This document shows positions 23,878-36,863 of a stretch of 64,000 nt of DNA, piece by piece; positions within the stretch are counted from its first letter, which is position 1; each line of letters starts with the position of its first letter. The translations under genes and the position numbers were made by a program. Under the pieces are notes generated by a model that searched no databases, was not told where the DNA came from, and saw nothing but the letters and a program-made list of their open reading frames with translations. The stretch lies in contig JBBRAH010000013.1 of NCBI GenBank assembly GCA_038206985.1, positions 1 to 64,000 on the forward strand. The letters run 5' to 3'. Source of the DNA: CAXMST01 sp038206985. Lineage in GTDB: Bacteria; Actinomycetota; Thermoleophilia; Solirubrobacterales; 70-9.

Positions 23878-25386
23878 TCAGGGAGTGGCGGGGGGCGCGC
23901 CGGTCACGGGAGCGCCGTCGGGACCGACCGGGACCGCGCCGGGAGGCAGGGATCCGGCGGCGCCGGCGGCTGCCGGATCGACGGCCGGGGTCAGATCATC
24001 GGGGCCACAGGGATCGATAGCGGCCCCCGTTGCACCGCCGGCCGCCGCAATCTGATCCTCGGACGCGCACTCGTCACCGATCTGCTTGGGTCGCTGCGGG
24101 AGTCCGGGTTGCGTGTTGCCGTCGGGCGAGAGGGTCGCCGTACCGGGGGCGATCGGGCTGGTGCCCACCACGGCCGGAGGTGTGGGCTGCTCGGGCTGGC
24201 CGGGGACAGGCTCGGGATCGGGGGCGACGAAGCCGTCGCAGAAGGCCATCAGCACCTGGTCGATGCACTGCGTGCGGAGCATCCACTTCTCGACGAAGTC
24301 GTTCTGGATCTGCTGCTCTCCCGCCTGCTGGCGGGCGGTGACGAGCTGCTGCTGGATCTGGGGAGTGGCCTCCTCCAGGGTCTGGGTGGTGGCCGGGGTC
24401 TCCTCGACGACCTGGATCAGATAGAAGCCGCGCGAGGTCTCGAACGGACCGACGAGCTCACCCACCTGGGCGGAGAAGATCTGACTCTCGAGCTCAGGGT
24501 CGCCGGCGCCCTCGGTGACGCCCTCGAGCAGGCCGCCGCGATCCTTGGACGCCTGATCCTGCGAGTACTTCTTGGCGACGGAGTTCCAAACCTTCTCGAA
24601 GCTCGGATCGTCGGGGCTGATGCCTTCGAGCTCACTCTTGGCGGCCTCGACCTCGGCCTCGTCCTCGTTGAGGATCTGGCGGACGCTGCGGGTGGCCGGC
24701 GTCGCGAAGGCCTCCTTGTTGGCCTCGTAGAAGTCCTCGATCTCGCCGTCGTCCACTTCCGGTGTAACCGCAAAGGCCTCTGAGAGGGAGCGCTGGAGCG
24801 CGAGTAGGCGACCCTGGCGGATCACGTCCTCGCAGTCGATCGGGTCGGTCTTGGCCGCGATCTCCTCCTCGGTACAGAACTTCGACTGCTTGACGACCTG
24901 GGCGAACTCCTTGGGGTTCTCGAAACTCTCGGTGATCTGGTCGAGCTCGGACTGGACGTCGGCATCGGTGACGTCGATGCCGCGGTCAGCTACCTCGCCC
25001 TCCGCCCAGCGAGCCAAAAGCAGGCCCTGCATGGTCTCGGAGTTGAGCTGCTCGTACTGGGGATCGCTCGGGGGCGGGACCTCCTGCAGGCCGAGGCGGG
25101 CTGCGGACTGCTCCATTGCGCGGTCGTACTCCTCGCGGCTCACTCCAGCGTCCACGCTATCGGGCAGATCTTCGACGAAGGCGACGTCGCCATCGGGAAC
25201 GCCGGAACTGCCAAGCCCCTGCGTCGCAGCGACGAGAACGAAGGCGAGCATCAGGCCCAAGGCCAGTATCAGCGCTACGAGGCGCTTGCGGGAAGCGGTA
25301 AGTCCTGCCACGGGTCGCTGAGAATAGCGAGCGCGGCCCCCCGGCGGGACGGCCCGGGCGCTCCCGGCTGCCCGCCGCTCGGTCAT
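23878..25386 (-). CDS. PrsA/SurA-like peptidyl-prolyl isomerase foldase, membrane-anchored
   Basis: 502 residues. A positively charged N-terminus and one membrane helix (LVALILALGLMLAFVLVAA) anchor it outside. A SurA-N-like chaperone domain spans about 75-200, and a parvulin (PPIC) domain about 225-330 (RSVRQILNEDEAEVE, DRGGLLEGVTEG, FETSRGFYLIQVVE). Four Cys are present in the chaperone and post-parvulin regions. The last 120 residues are a Pro/Gly/Ala-rich unstructured tail that is longer than usual. It probably assists folding of exported proteins. It lies directly downstream of mfd, and its start is 1 base from the mfd stop. Confidence 0.85.
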   Translation of the reverse strand: MTERRAAGSARAVPPGGRARYSQRPVAGLTASRKRLVALILALGLMLAFVLVAATQGLGSSGVPDGDVAFVEDLPDSVDAGVSREEYDRAMEQSAARLGLQEVPPPSDPQYEQLNSETMQGLLLARWAEGEVADRGIDVTDADVQSELDQITESFENPKEFAQVVKQSKFCTEEEIAAKTDPIDCEDVIRQGRLLALQRSLSEAFAVTPEVDDGEIEDFYEANKEAFATPATRSVRQILNEDEAEVEAAKSELEGISPDDPSFEKVWNSVAKKYSQDQASKDRGGLLEGVTEGAGDPELESQIFSAQVGELVGPFETSRGFYLIQVVEETPATTQTLEEATPQIQQQLVTARQQAGEQQIQNDFVEKWMLRTQCIDQVLMAFCDGFVAPDPEPVPGQPEQPTPPAVVGTSPIAPGTATLSPDGNTQPGLPQRPKQIGDECASEDQIAAAGGATGAAIDPCGPDDLTPAVDPAAAGAAGSLPPGAVPVGPDGAPVTGAPPATP

Positions 25387-28808
<3,422 letters not shown>

Positions 28809-28809
<1 letters not shown>

Positions 28810-29543
28810 CAGTCGGTGTAGCCGAGCCCGGGACCCTCGCTCTGCCAGGCAACCTGCCCCTGTCCCTCGACGTGGGAGCGGTCCTCGACCCCATCCCACT
28901 CGTGCAGCATCGACTTGATCCGCGTGAGCGACTCGGGCGGCATGGTCGCGATGTGCGAGGCGAGCGTGAGCGCCGCCTGCTCGGTCGCGGGCGCGGGCGC
29001 CACCTTGTGCACGAGGCCCCACCGCAGGGCTTCGTCGGCGGCGATCTCCTTGGAGGTGAGCAGCAGATACTTCGCCACCGAGAGGCCGCAGAGCGTGACC
29101 AGACGCGCCGGCCCGACCGGGACGCCCAGCGCCGCACCGGGAAACCGGAGGCGCAGATTGGAGCCCCCGACCCGCAGGTCGCAGGCGATGGCGATCTCGG
29201 CGCCACCCCCGACGCACGCGCCGTGGCAGGCGGCGATCGTCGGCTTCGGGAAGGCCGTCAACTCGTCGTAGAGCTGGGCGAACAGCTCCATCTTGCGCAC
29301 GGCCCCGGCCTTGTCCAGCTCTTCCTTGCGGTCGGCGCCACCGGAGAGACCCATGTGGTCGGTCGAGGAGACGACCAGGACGCGCACCTCCTCGTCCTCG
29401 CGCGCTGCGGCGAGATGACTCAGGAGCTCCTCGAGCATCGGCGTGTTGATCGCGTTCCGCGACTTGGGACGGTCGAGCTGCAGCAACGCGATGCCATGGG
29501 GATCAACCAGGTAGCGGGTAAGGGTCTCGTCGGGCTCGGGCAT
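28809..29543 (-). CDS. Enoyl-CoA hydratase/isomerase family protein
   Basis: 244 residues from ATG 29543 with AAGGAG 6-7 bases upstream. Crotonase fold: LLQLDRPKSRNAINTPML at the CoA site, SSTDHMGLSGGADRKEE (oxyanion loop), ACHGACVGGGAEIAIACDLRVG, and LRFPGAALGVPVG. The catalytic Glu pair of true hydratases is not clearly present: the first position in GGGAEIAIACD is usual, but the second region reads FPGAALGVPVG instead of FPExxxGxxPG. The reaction may therefore be isomerase- or hydrolase-like. The final 40 residues are acidic. Confidence 0.85.
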
Positions 29544-29574
29544 CGATTGCTCCTTGGCTTCTGTAGTAGGCGGG

Positions 29575-30156
29575 TCAGGTGGCGGGGGCGTCAGGTGTGT
29601 CGACTTCGAGCCCGCTGATCTGCTCCAGCAGGCGCTCGGTCTCGTCGGCGGCCCGGTCGAAGAGCTCGGCCACATCTTCCCGTGACTCGCTGAAGCGCCC
29701 GAGCACATGCCGCGAGACGATCTCGGGGTCGGTGGAATCGGGTCGCCCGACGCCGATCCGCAGGCGCCAGAAGTCGCGCGAGCCGAGGCCGCGGTCGAGA
29801 CTCTTGAGCCCGTTGTGACCGGCGATCCCACCGCCCTGCTTGACGCGCACCTCGCCGAACGGGATGTCGATCTCGTCGTGCAGGACGACGATCTGGCCCA
29901 GCTCGAGGCCGTAGCTGCCACGCGCGGGACCGGCGGCGTTGCCGGACTCGTTCATGAAGGTCTGGGGCAGGAGCAGCGCGACGCACGGTCCGCCGGGGCG
30001 GATGCGTCCTTCGCTGAGCAAACCACCGAACTTCTTCTTCGGCCGCGAGAGCTCCCAGCGCGTGGCGAGCAGTTCGGCGACGTCAAACCCGGCGTTGTGA
30101 CGGGTACCGGCGTAGCGACTGCCGGGATTCCCGAGACCAACGATCAGGGCATCCAT
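29575..30156 (-). CDS. pth: Peptidyl-tRNA hydrolase
   Basis: 193 residues. It frees tRNA from dropped-off peptidyl-tRNA. Motifs: LIVGLGNPGSRYAGTRHNAG with the catalytic His, LLLPQTFMNESGNA, VLHDEIDIPFGEVRVKQGG (catalytic Asp) and GIAGHNGLKSL, then FWRLRIGVGRPD. All key residues are present. It follows rplY on the same strand after a 60-base gap, the standard rplY-pth pairing. Confidence 0.96.
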   Translation of the reverse strand: MDALIVGLGNPGSRYAGTRHNAGFDVAELLATRWELSRPKKKFGGLLSEGRIRPGGPCVALLLPQTFMNESGNAAGPARGSYGLELGQIVVLHDEIDIPFGEVRVKQGGGIAGHNGLKSLDRGLGSRDFWRLRIGVGRPDSTDPEIVSRHVLGRFSESREDVAELFDRAADETERLLEQISGLEVDTPDAPAT

Positions 30157-30216
30157 CGAACTCCGCCCCGACGCGCTTCCGCGGTCGCTCCGGCCGGGGC
30201 GCCTCGCGCCGCGGCC

Positions 30217-30921
30217 CTAGCCCTCGTCGTCGCCGGAATCGCCAGAGTCGCCGGAGTCGTCCCCGGCATCGTCGCCGTCGGCGCCTTCAACCTCGTCGGC
30301 TTCCTCGCCGATCACCGTGGTCTCTTCCTCGACCTCGGTCTCGGGCTCCTCGATTACGGGCGGCGGGTTGAGCGTGGCGATCGTGACCTCGTCGGGATGG
30401 TCGGCCATGAACTTGACGCCCTCAGGGGCGGTGACCACGGAAAGCTGAAGCGTGTCGCCGATCTCCATCGCCGAGACATCGAGCTCGATCTGGTCGGGAA
30501 CGGCCTCGGGCAGAGCCTCGACCGTGATCTCGTCGGTGACGAACTCGAGGATGCCGCCCTCCTTGACGCCCGGAGCGTCGTCGCCGCCGACGAGCTCGAT
30601 CTGCACGTCAGCCTGGATCGCGACCTTGAGGTCCACCTCGTGGAAGTCGATGTGGACGAGCTCGCCCCGGACCGGGTGGCGCTGCTCCTCCTTGACGACG
30701 ACGGGCACGCTCTGCTCACCCTCGATCTCGAGATCGAAGAGGGTGTGGCCCTCTCCGAGGAACAGGGAGACGGTGTGTGCGTCGGCCTGCAGATGACGCG
30801 CGTCCTGACCGGCCGTGTAGACGATTCCGGGCACCATGCCGCTGCGCCGGAGCCGCCGCGAAGTGCGCGAGCCGAACTCGGTGCGAGTGGAAACCTTGAG
30901 GCTGGGGCGTGCTGCTGCCAT
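30217..30921 (-). CDS. rplY: 50S ribosomal protein L25/CTC
   Basis: 234 residues from ATG 30921. TATCCT (30932-30937 on this strand) lies 10 bases before the ATG, suggesting a leaderless message. The L25 5S-rRNA-binding domain (TEFGSRTSRRLRRSGMVPGIVY, HIDFHEVDL) is followed by the TL5/CTC beta domain (ALPEAVPDQIELDVSAMEIGDTL, VTAPEGVKF) and a very acidic tail of about 45 residues (VEGADGDDAGDDSGDSGDS). It binds 5S rRNA in the large subunit. It is divergently transcribed from trkA. Confidence 0.95.
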   Translation of the reverse strand: MAAARPSLKVSTRTEFGSRTSRRLRRSGMVPGIVYTAGQDARHLQADAHTVSLFLGEGHTLFDLEIEGEQSVPVVVKEEQRHPVRGELVHIDFHEVDLKVAIQADVQIELVGGDDAPGVKEGGILEFVTDEITVEALPEAVPDQIELDVSAMEIGDTLQLSVVTAPEGVKFMADHPDEVTIATLNPPPVIEEPETEVEEETTVIGEEADEVEGADGDDAGDDSGDSGDSGDDEG

Positions 30922-31010
30922 CGGGCACGGCAGGATAGACATATTGCCCGCAAAGTTGCGGCGGACTGCGGGCGTAGCGCGTTCTCCGGGCAGCAGGTAA
31001 GAATCCGCGT

Positions 31011-32363
31011 ATGCGCGTAATCGTGATCGGAGCCGGCGAGGTCGGCCTGAATCTTGCCCGGACCCTCGGCTCGGACGGTCACGACGTGACCATCGTCGAC
31101 ACTGAATCGAGCCGCTGTGCGTCGCTCGAGGGGGAACTGGATGCGCTCATCGTCGAGGGTAACGGCGCCAGCCCGCGGGTCCTGCGCGAGATCGGGGTCC
31201 AAAAGGCCGATCTGCTCGCCGCCGTCACCCAGGTGGACGAGGTCAACCTGATCGCCGCGATGGGCGCCAAGCAGATCAATCCGGAGATGACCACCGTGGC
31301 CCGGGTCCGTGACCCCGACTTCACCGGCAGCGACGCGGACGACGAGACGACCCGTGGGCCGTTCGGGATCGACTTCGTGATCGACCCCGACCACGCGACC
31401 GCCCACGACATCGCCGAAGCCGTCCTGCTGCCCGGCGCGGTCTCGGTCGAATACTTCGGCGACAACCGCCTGGGCCTGGCCGAGGTGATCCTCAGCCCCG
31501 ACTCGCGACTGATCGGCAACCCGCTGGCCAAGCGAGAGCGCCGCCACCCCGCCTACATCGTCGGCTGGAGCCGGGCGGGGAACGCGGAGCTGGCCAGAGG
31601 CGACCACGTGCTGGAGGCCGGCGACCACCTCATCGTGGTCGCCCCGAAAGAGGCGCTCGCCGAGGCAGTCGCCGACTTCGCGGGCAAGACGCGCGAGGTG
31701 AAGAAATGCATCGTCTTCGGGGGCGGCAGGATCGGCCTGCGCCTGGCCAACATCTTTGAGAAGACCTCCGTGCAGACCACGGTGCTCGAGCGCGAGGAGT
31801 CGCGGGCCCGGCGGGTGGCCGAGCAACTCGGCAGCACGCTGGTGCTGCACGAGGAGGGCCTCAGCCGCGAGGCCATGCTGCAGAGCGGGGTCGGCGATGT
31901 CGATGCCTTCGTCGCCTGCGCCGGTGATGACCGCGCCAATCTGCTCGCGGCGCTCAACGCCAAGCGACTCGGCGCCGACCTCTGTCTGTCGGTTGTTTCG
32001 CGCGAGGAGTTCGTGCCGCTGGTCGACGCGCTCGAGATCGACGCAGCCTTCTCGCCCCGTCTGATTACCGCGGAAGCGATTCTGCGCTTCGTCCACACCC
32101 GCGCCCTGCGTGCGATGCACCTGCTGCGCAGCGGCTTCGAGGCACTCGAACTGGAGGTCGAGGACGGCGCCCTGATCATCGGCAAACAGCTCGGCCACAC
32201 CGGCGGGATCCTGCGCGGCTGCCGCGTTGGCGCGATTCTCCGCAATGACGAGATCATCGTCGCCAGCGAGGGCACCGAGATCCTCGCCGGAGATCGTGTG
32301 CTGATGCTCGGCGTCGAGGGCACTCTGCACGACATCGAGCCCGCCTTCCTCGCCCGGTCTTGA
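31011..32363 (+). CDS. trkA: Trk potassium uptake regulator TrkA
   Basis: 450 residues in two tandem TrkA-N/TrkA-C units. The first NAD-binding loop is MRVIVIGAGEVGLNLARTL, the second CIVFGGGRIGLRLANIF. Each is followed by a TrkA-C domain (AEVILSPDSRLIGNPL and LELEVEDGALIIGKQLG). It is the cytoplasmic gating ring that binds nucleotide and opens the TrkH channel. TAAGAA at 30998 lies 7 bases before the ATG. The stop overlaps the start of the first trkH (TTGA). Confidence 0.95.
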   Translation: MRVIVIGAGEVGLNLARTLGSDGHDVTIVDTESSRCASLEGELDALIVEGNGASPRVLREIGVQKADLLAAVTQVDEVNLIAAMGAKQINPEMTTVARVRDPDFTGSDADDETTRGPFGIDFVIDPDHATAHDIAEAVLLPGAVSVEYFGDNRLGLAEVILSPDSRLIGNPLAKRERRHPAYIVGWSRAGNAELARGDHVLEAGDHLIVVAPKEALAEAVADFAGKTREVKKCIVFGGGRIGLRLANIFEKTSVQTTVLEREESRARRVAEQLGSTLVLHEEGLSREAMLQSGVGDVDAFVACAGDDRANLLAALNAKRLGADLCLSVVSREEFVPLVDALEIDAAFSPRLITAEAILRFVHTRALRAMHLLRSGFEALELEVEDGALIIGKQLGHTGGILRGCRVGAILRNDEIIVASEGTEILAGDRVLMLGVEGTLHDIEPAFLARS

Positions 32364-33853
32364 TCGCCGTCTCGGCACCACGTGTAGGACCGGGCACCGC
32401 TCTCATCTCTCTCGTTGTCGGCGGCACCCTCGTTGCGGCCGGCGCGGGGATGCTGCTCGCGGCGCTGCTGGCGCTGCTCGGGGACGGGCGCGAGATGCTG
32501 GCCTTCGTACCCTGCGGGGTGGTCGTCATCGCGCTCGGGCTGGCCGGGATCGCGGTCGCCCGCCTGCGGGGACGCGGCACCGCGAACCTCAGTGCCTACC
32601 TGGGCTTCGCGGCCGTGACCCTCGCCTGGGTCGCCGCCGCGGCCGTGGGCACGATTCCGCTGCTGCTGTCCGGGACCTTCGACAGCCCAGTCAACGCGTT
32701 CTTCGAGGCGATGAGCGGCTTTACGACGACCGGGGCCACGCTGATCGACGATTTCTCGCAACCCGACGTGGTGCTGCTCTGGCGCAGCGTGATGCAGTGG
32801 CTCGGCGGCATCGGGATCGTCGTGCTGGTCGTGGCGATCGCCCCCGTGTCCGGAACCGGGATGCAGCGACTCTTCTACGCCGAGACCACCGGAGTGGCGA
32901 GTGAGCGGCTCACGCCGCGGATCATCGACACCGCCAAGATCCTCGCCGGGGTCTACTTGACGCTGACCGCGGCCGCTTTCCTCGCCTACGCGATCGCGGG
33001 CATGACGCCCTTCGATGCGCTCAACCACACGATGACGACGGTCGCCACGGGGGGCTTCTCGACCCGGGCCGAATCGATCGCCGGGTTCGACTCCACGGCA
33101 ATCGAGATCGCGGTGGTCTTCTTCATGGTCCTGGCTGGAGTCAACTACGCCTTCTACTGGCGGGCGATCAAGGGTAAGAGCCTGATGCCTCAGCTCTCGG
33201 AGGTCCGGGTATACCTGCTCCTCCTCGGCCTCGCCACCGCCGCCGTCACCGTCAGCGTGCTGATCGCCGATGACGTCGGGGGCTTCTGGCAGAGTCTGCT
33301 CGACTCGGCGTTCAGCGTCACCACGATCGTGACCGGCACCGGCTACGTGACCGCCGACTTCGACGCGTGGAACACGTTCGCCCGGGTGGCGATTCTGGTG
33401 CTGATGTTCGTCGGCGCCTGCGCCGGCTCCAGCTCCGGCGGAATGAAGGTGATCCGGGTCTGGCTGCTGCTCAAGACCGCACGCCAGGAGGTCGAGCGGC
33501 AGCTGCAGCCGACCGCTGTCCATGTCCTGCGCATGGGCGGTCGCCCCTTTTCGGAGGATGCACGCCGGGCAGTGCTCAGCTTCTTCCTGCTCTACGTCCT
33601 CGTCTACGTGCTCGGCGCCATCGCAATGGCCGCCACGGGGGTCGATGCGATCACCGCGATCAGTGCCTCCGCCTCCACGCTCAACATCGTCGGGCCCGGG
33701 CTCGGGGAGATCGGCGCGACCGACAACTTCGGAGCGATCCCTGAAGGTGGGCGGATCGTGGCCGCGGTGCTGATGCTCATAGGCCGTCTGGAGATCTTCA
33801 CCGTCGTCGCGCTGATGGCCCCCCTGTTCCGGGTTCGCAGAGGGCTGGTGTGA
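32360..33853 (+). CDS. trkH: Potassium uptake protein TrkH, copy 1
   Basis: 497 residues starting at a TTG that overlaps the trkA stop. It is a potassium-translocating channel of the SKT superfamily with four membrane-pore-membrane repeats. The four selectivity loops are visible: MSGFTTTGATLID, MTTVATGGFSTR, TIVTGTGYVTADF and STLNIVGPGLGEIG. It works with TrkA upstream. It is closely similar to the next gene along its length, pointing to a recent tandem duplication. Confidence 0.94.
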   Translation: MIAVSAPRVGPGTALISLVVGGTLVAAGAGMLLAALLALLGDGREMLAFVPCGVVVIALGLAGIAVARLRGRGTANLSAYLGFAAVTLAWVAAAAVGTIPLLLSGTFDSPVNAFFEAMSGFTTTGATLIDDFSQPDVVLLWRSVMQWLGGIGIVVLVVAIAPVSGTGMQRLFYAETTGVASERLTPRIIDTAKILAGVYLTLTAAAFLAYAIAGMTPFDALNHTMTTVATGGFSTRAESIAGFDSTAIEIAVVFFMVLAGVNYAFYWRAIKGKSLMPQLSEVRVYLLLLGLATAAVTVSVLIADDVGGFWQSLLDSAFSVTTIVTGTGYVTADFDAWNTFARVAILVLMFVGACAGSSSGGMKVIRVWLLLKTARQEVERQLQPTAVHVLRMGGRPFSEDARRAVLSFFLLYVLVYVLGAIAMAATGVDAITAISASASTLNIVGPGLGEIGATDNFGAIPEGGRIVAAVLMLIGRLEIFTVVALMAPLFRVRRGLV

Positions 33854-35343
33854 GCCGGGTGGCCACCCCCCGCATCGGCCCGACCGCTGCGGTGATCTCG
33901 CTGGTGGTCGGCGGTGCGGTGGCGGTCACGGGAGCGGGAATGCTGCTTTCCGCCTTCCTCGCCGAACTCGGTGACGGCGCACATGTCCTGCCGTTCGCCG
34001 TTGGCGGTCTGCTCAGCCTGCTCGCCGGGCTCGGCGGGGTTGCGCTCGCGAGGACGCGCCGGCGGGCCTCGACCGCACTCAACCCCTACTCAGGTTTTGC
34101 CGCTGTCACGCTGGCCTGGGTGGTGGCGGCCGGGGTCGGGTCGGCCCCCCTGCTGATCACCGGCACCTTCGACAACCCGATCAACGCCTACTTCGAGGCG
34201 ATGAGCGGCTTCACCACCACGGGAGCCACGCTGATCGAAAACTACAACCAACCCGATGTCGTGTTCCTCTGGCGCAGCATCATGCAGTGGCTCGGCGGCA
34301 TCGGCATCGTCGTGCTCGTCGTGGCCATCGCGCCGGTCTCGGGAACCGGCTTTCAGCGCGTCTTCTACGCCGAGACCTCCGGCGTCACGAGCGAGCGGCT
34401 CACGCCGCGGATCATCGACACCGCCAAGATCCTCGCCGGCGTCTACCTCGCGCTCACCCTGGCCGCGTTCCTGATCTTCGACGCGACCGGGATGAACGCC
34501 TTCGAGGCGCTCAACCACACGATGACCACGATCTCGACCGGCGGCTTCTCCACCGAGCCTGCCTCGATCGCCGCCTTTGACTCCGTGGGCGTTGAGATCG
34601 CCGCGATCGTGTTCATGATCCTGGCCGGCATCAACTTCGCCTTCTACTGGCGGGCGATCAAAGGGCGCGACCTGATGCCGCAGCTCTCGGAGGTGCGCCT
34701 CTACCTGTCGATCCTGGCGATGGCGACGACCGCGGTGACGATCAGCGTGCTGATCGCCGGCGATATCGAGGGCATCGGCGAGAGCATCCGCGAGTCCGCC
34801 TTCGCCGTCGTCTCGCTGACCACCGGCACCGGGTTCGTGACTGCGGACTTTGACCTGTGGAACACCTTCTCGCGGATCCTGCTGCTGAGCCTGATGTTCG
34901 TCGGCGCCTGCGCGGGCTCGGCCTCGGGTGGGCTCAAGGTGATCCGGGTCTCGATGCTGTTGAAGAGCTCCCAGCAGGAGATCGAGCGACAACTGCGGCC
35001 CAACGCCGTTCAGGTGTTGAGGGTCGGTGGCAGGACCTTCTCCGAGGACGCGCGCCGCGCCGTGCTCGGCTTCTTCCTCCTCTACGTGATCGTCTACGCG
35101 CTGGGCTCCGTCGCCATGGGCGCCACCGGGGTCGATCCGATCACGGCGATCAGCGGCGCGGCAACCACGCTGAACATCGTCGGCCCGGGCCTCGGCGAGA
35201 TCGGCGCGACGGACTCCTTCGGCGCCATCCCGGAGGGTGGCCGAGTGGTCGGCACGCTGCTGATGCTCATCGGGCGGCTCGAGATCTTCACCGTCGTCGC
35301 GCTGTTCGCGCCGCTGTTCCGGATCCGCAGGGGGATGATCTAG
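33850..35343 (+). CDS. trkH: Potassium uptake protein TrkH, copy 2
   Basis: 497 residues, identical in length to copy 1 and starting at a GTG that overlaps its stop (GTGA). Pore loops: MSGFTTTGATLIEN, MTTISTGGFSTEP, VSLTTGTGFVTADF and TTLNIVGPGLGEIG. Long blocks are shared with copy 1 (for example RSIMQWLGGIGIVVLVVAIA). It ends two bases before the third copy's ATG. Having two intact channels behind one TrkA may allow mixed dimers or different affinities. Confidence 0.94.
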   Translation: MSRVATPRIGPTAAVISLVVGGAVAVTGAGMLLSAFLAELGDGAHVLPFAVGGLLSLLAGLGGVALARTRRRASTALNPYSGFAAVTLAWVVAAGVGSAPLLITGTFDNPINAYFEAMSGFTTTGATLIENYNQPDVVFLWRSIMQWLGGIGIVVLVVAIAPVSGTGFQRVFYAETSGVTSERLTPRIIDTAKILAGVYLALTLAAFLIFDATGMNAFEALNHTMTTISTGGFSTEPASIAAFDSVGVEIAAIVFMILAGINFAFYWRAIKGRDLMPQLSEVRLYLSILAMATTAVTISVLIAGDIEGIGESIRESAFAVVSLTTGTGFVTADFDLWNTFSRILLLSLMFVGACAGSASGGLKVIRVSMLLKSSQQEIERQLRPNAVQVLRVGGRTFSEDARRAVLGFFLLYVIVYALGSVAMGATGVDPITAISGAATTLNIVGPGLGEIGATDSFGAIPEGGRVVGTLLMLIGRLEIFTVVALFAPLFRIRRGMI

Positions 35344-35345
35344 GA

Positions 35346-36830
35346 ATGGGATTGCGAAGACCTCTCGGTCCGGGAACGGTGCTCCTCGGCGTCGTCGCCT
35401 TCGGCACGTTCGGAGTCTGCGGCGTGGGGATGCTCGCTGCGGCGCTGCTCGGTGGCCTGGCCGACGGGCGAGACCTCGGCGCGCTGATCGGACCGGCGCT
35501 GCCCCTGATCGCAATCGGCCTGCTCGGCGTACGGGTCCTGCCGCCGCCGGATCGCCGCGCCGCCATCCGGCCCACGGCGGGCCTCGGCGCGATCACCCTG
35601 GCCTAGAGCCTCGCGGCCCTGGTCGGGACGATCCCCTTCCTGGTCACGGGCCAGTTCAGCAACCTCATCGACGCCTGCTTCGAGGCAATGAGCGGCTTCT
35701 CGACGACCGGCGCCACACTGATCGACGATGTCGACGCGGTGCCCGACGCGCTGCCCGCCTGGCGCAGCATCATGCAATGGCTTGGCGGCGTCGGGATCGT
35801 CGTGCTGATCGTCGCCATCGCCCCGACGCTCGCGCCCGGCCTGCAGCGCTACTTCGATTCGGAGGCCCCGGGGATCGGGGACAGCCGGCTGACTCCCCGG
35901 ATCGCCGAAACGGCGAAGATCGTCGGCTGGATCTACGCCGCCCTGACCGCCGCCGCGGCAATCGCCTACTTCGTCGCCGGCATGGGCAGCTTCGACGCGA
36001 TCAACCACGCGATGACGACCCTGGCGACCGGCGGCTTCTCGACCCACACGGCCTCGATCGCCTACTTCGACTCGGTTGCCATCGAGGGTGTGGCGATCGT
36101 CTTCATGGGGGCCGCAGCGATCAACTTCGCCTTCTATTGGCGGGTGATCAAGGGTGAGTCGCTGATGCCGCAGCTCGCCGAGGTCCGGATCTACATCGGC
36201 ATCCTGGTTATCGCAATCGCCGCGGTTACGCTCAGCCTGATCGGCACCAGCGACGCCGACGGCGCGGGCGAGGCGCTGCGCTGGGCGGGATTCACAGTGA
36301 CCTCGCTCTCGAGCACCACCGGATTCACGACCGCTGACTTCGACCTCTGGGGCGGCTTTGCGGAGATCGTCCTGCTCGCCACCATGGTGATCGGCGGCTG
36401 CGCCGGCTCCACCGCCGGGGGCATGAAGGTGGTGCGGGTGGCGCTGCTCGGCAAGGCCGCCGCACAGGAGCTTCAGCGCCAAACCCAGCCCAGGGCGATC
36501 ACGGTCCCGCGGCTCGGCGGGCGGGTCTTCGACGAGAGCATCCGCGGCGCCGTGCTCGCCTTCTTCTGCATCTACGTACTGATCTTTTCGATCGGGGTGA
36601 TCGGTTTCACAGCGTCCGGGCTCGGTGAGGTGAGCGCGATCGGCGGAGTGGCCGCGACCCTCAACGGGGTCGGCCCTGGGCTCGGCGAGCTCGGCGGCCT
36701 GGAGAACTTCCAGGCGCTGCCCCAGGGAGGACGGGTCCTCGCCAGCTTCCTGATGCTCGTCGGCCGGCTGGAAATCTTCACCGTGGTCGCGCTGCTGGTC
36801 GCTGCAGCGACCGCGCTGCGCCGCCGCTGA
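35346..36830 (+). pseudogene. trkH: Third trkH copy interrupted by an amber stop at codon 87
   Basis: The reading frame from ATG 35346 to TGA 36830 would give 494 residues and is intact except for TAG at 35604-35606. In copies 1 and 2 the same place is Trp (LAW followed by the VGTIP motif), so one G-to-A change (TGG to TAG) explains it. After the stop the full channel body remains: pore loops MSGFSTTGATLID, MTTLATGGFSTHT, SLSSTTGFTTADF and ATLNGVGPGLGELG. It is more diverged than copies 1 and 2 are from each other. It may be a fresh pseudogene, a readthrough gene or a sequencing error. Re-initiation at ATG 35688 would lack the first helices. Confidence 0.9.
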
Positions 36831-36863
36831 GCCGGGCCCTCGGCCTGGCCGCGCCGCGGCTGA

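Noticed and set aside
30354..32381. A 675-codon open frame antisense to trkA and rplY ends
   Set aside because: It crosses two real genes and the promoter region; no motif is visible.
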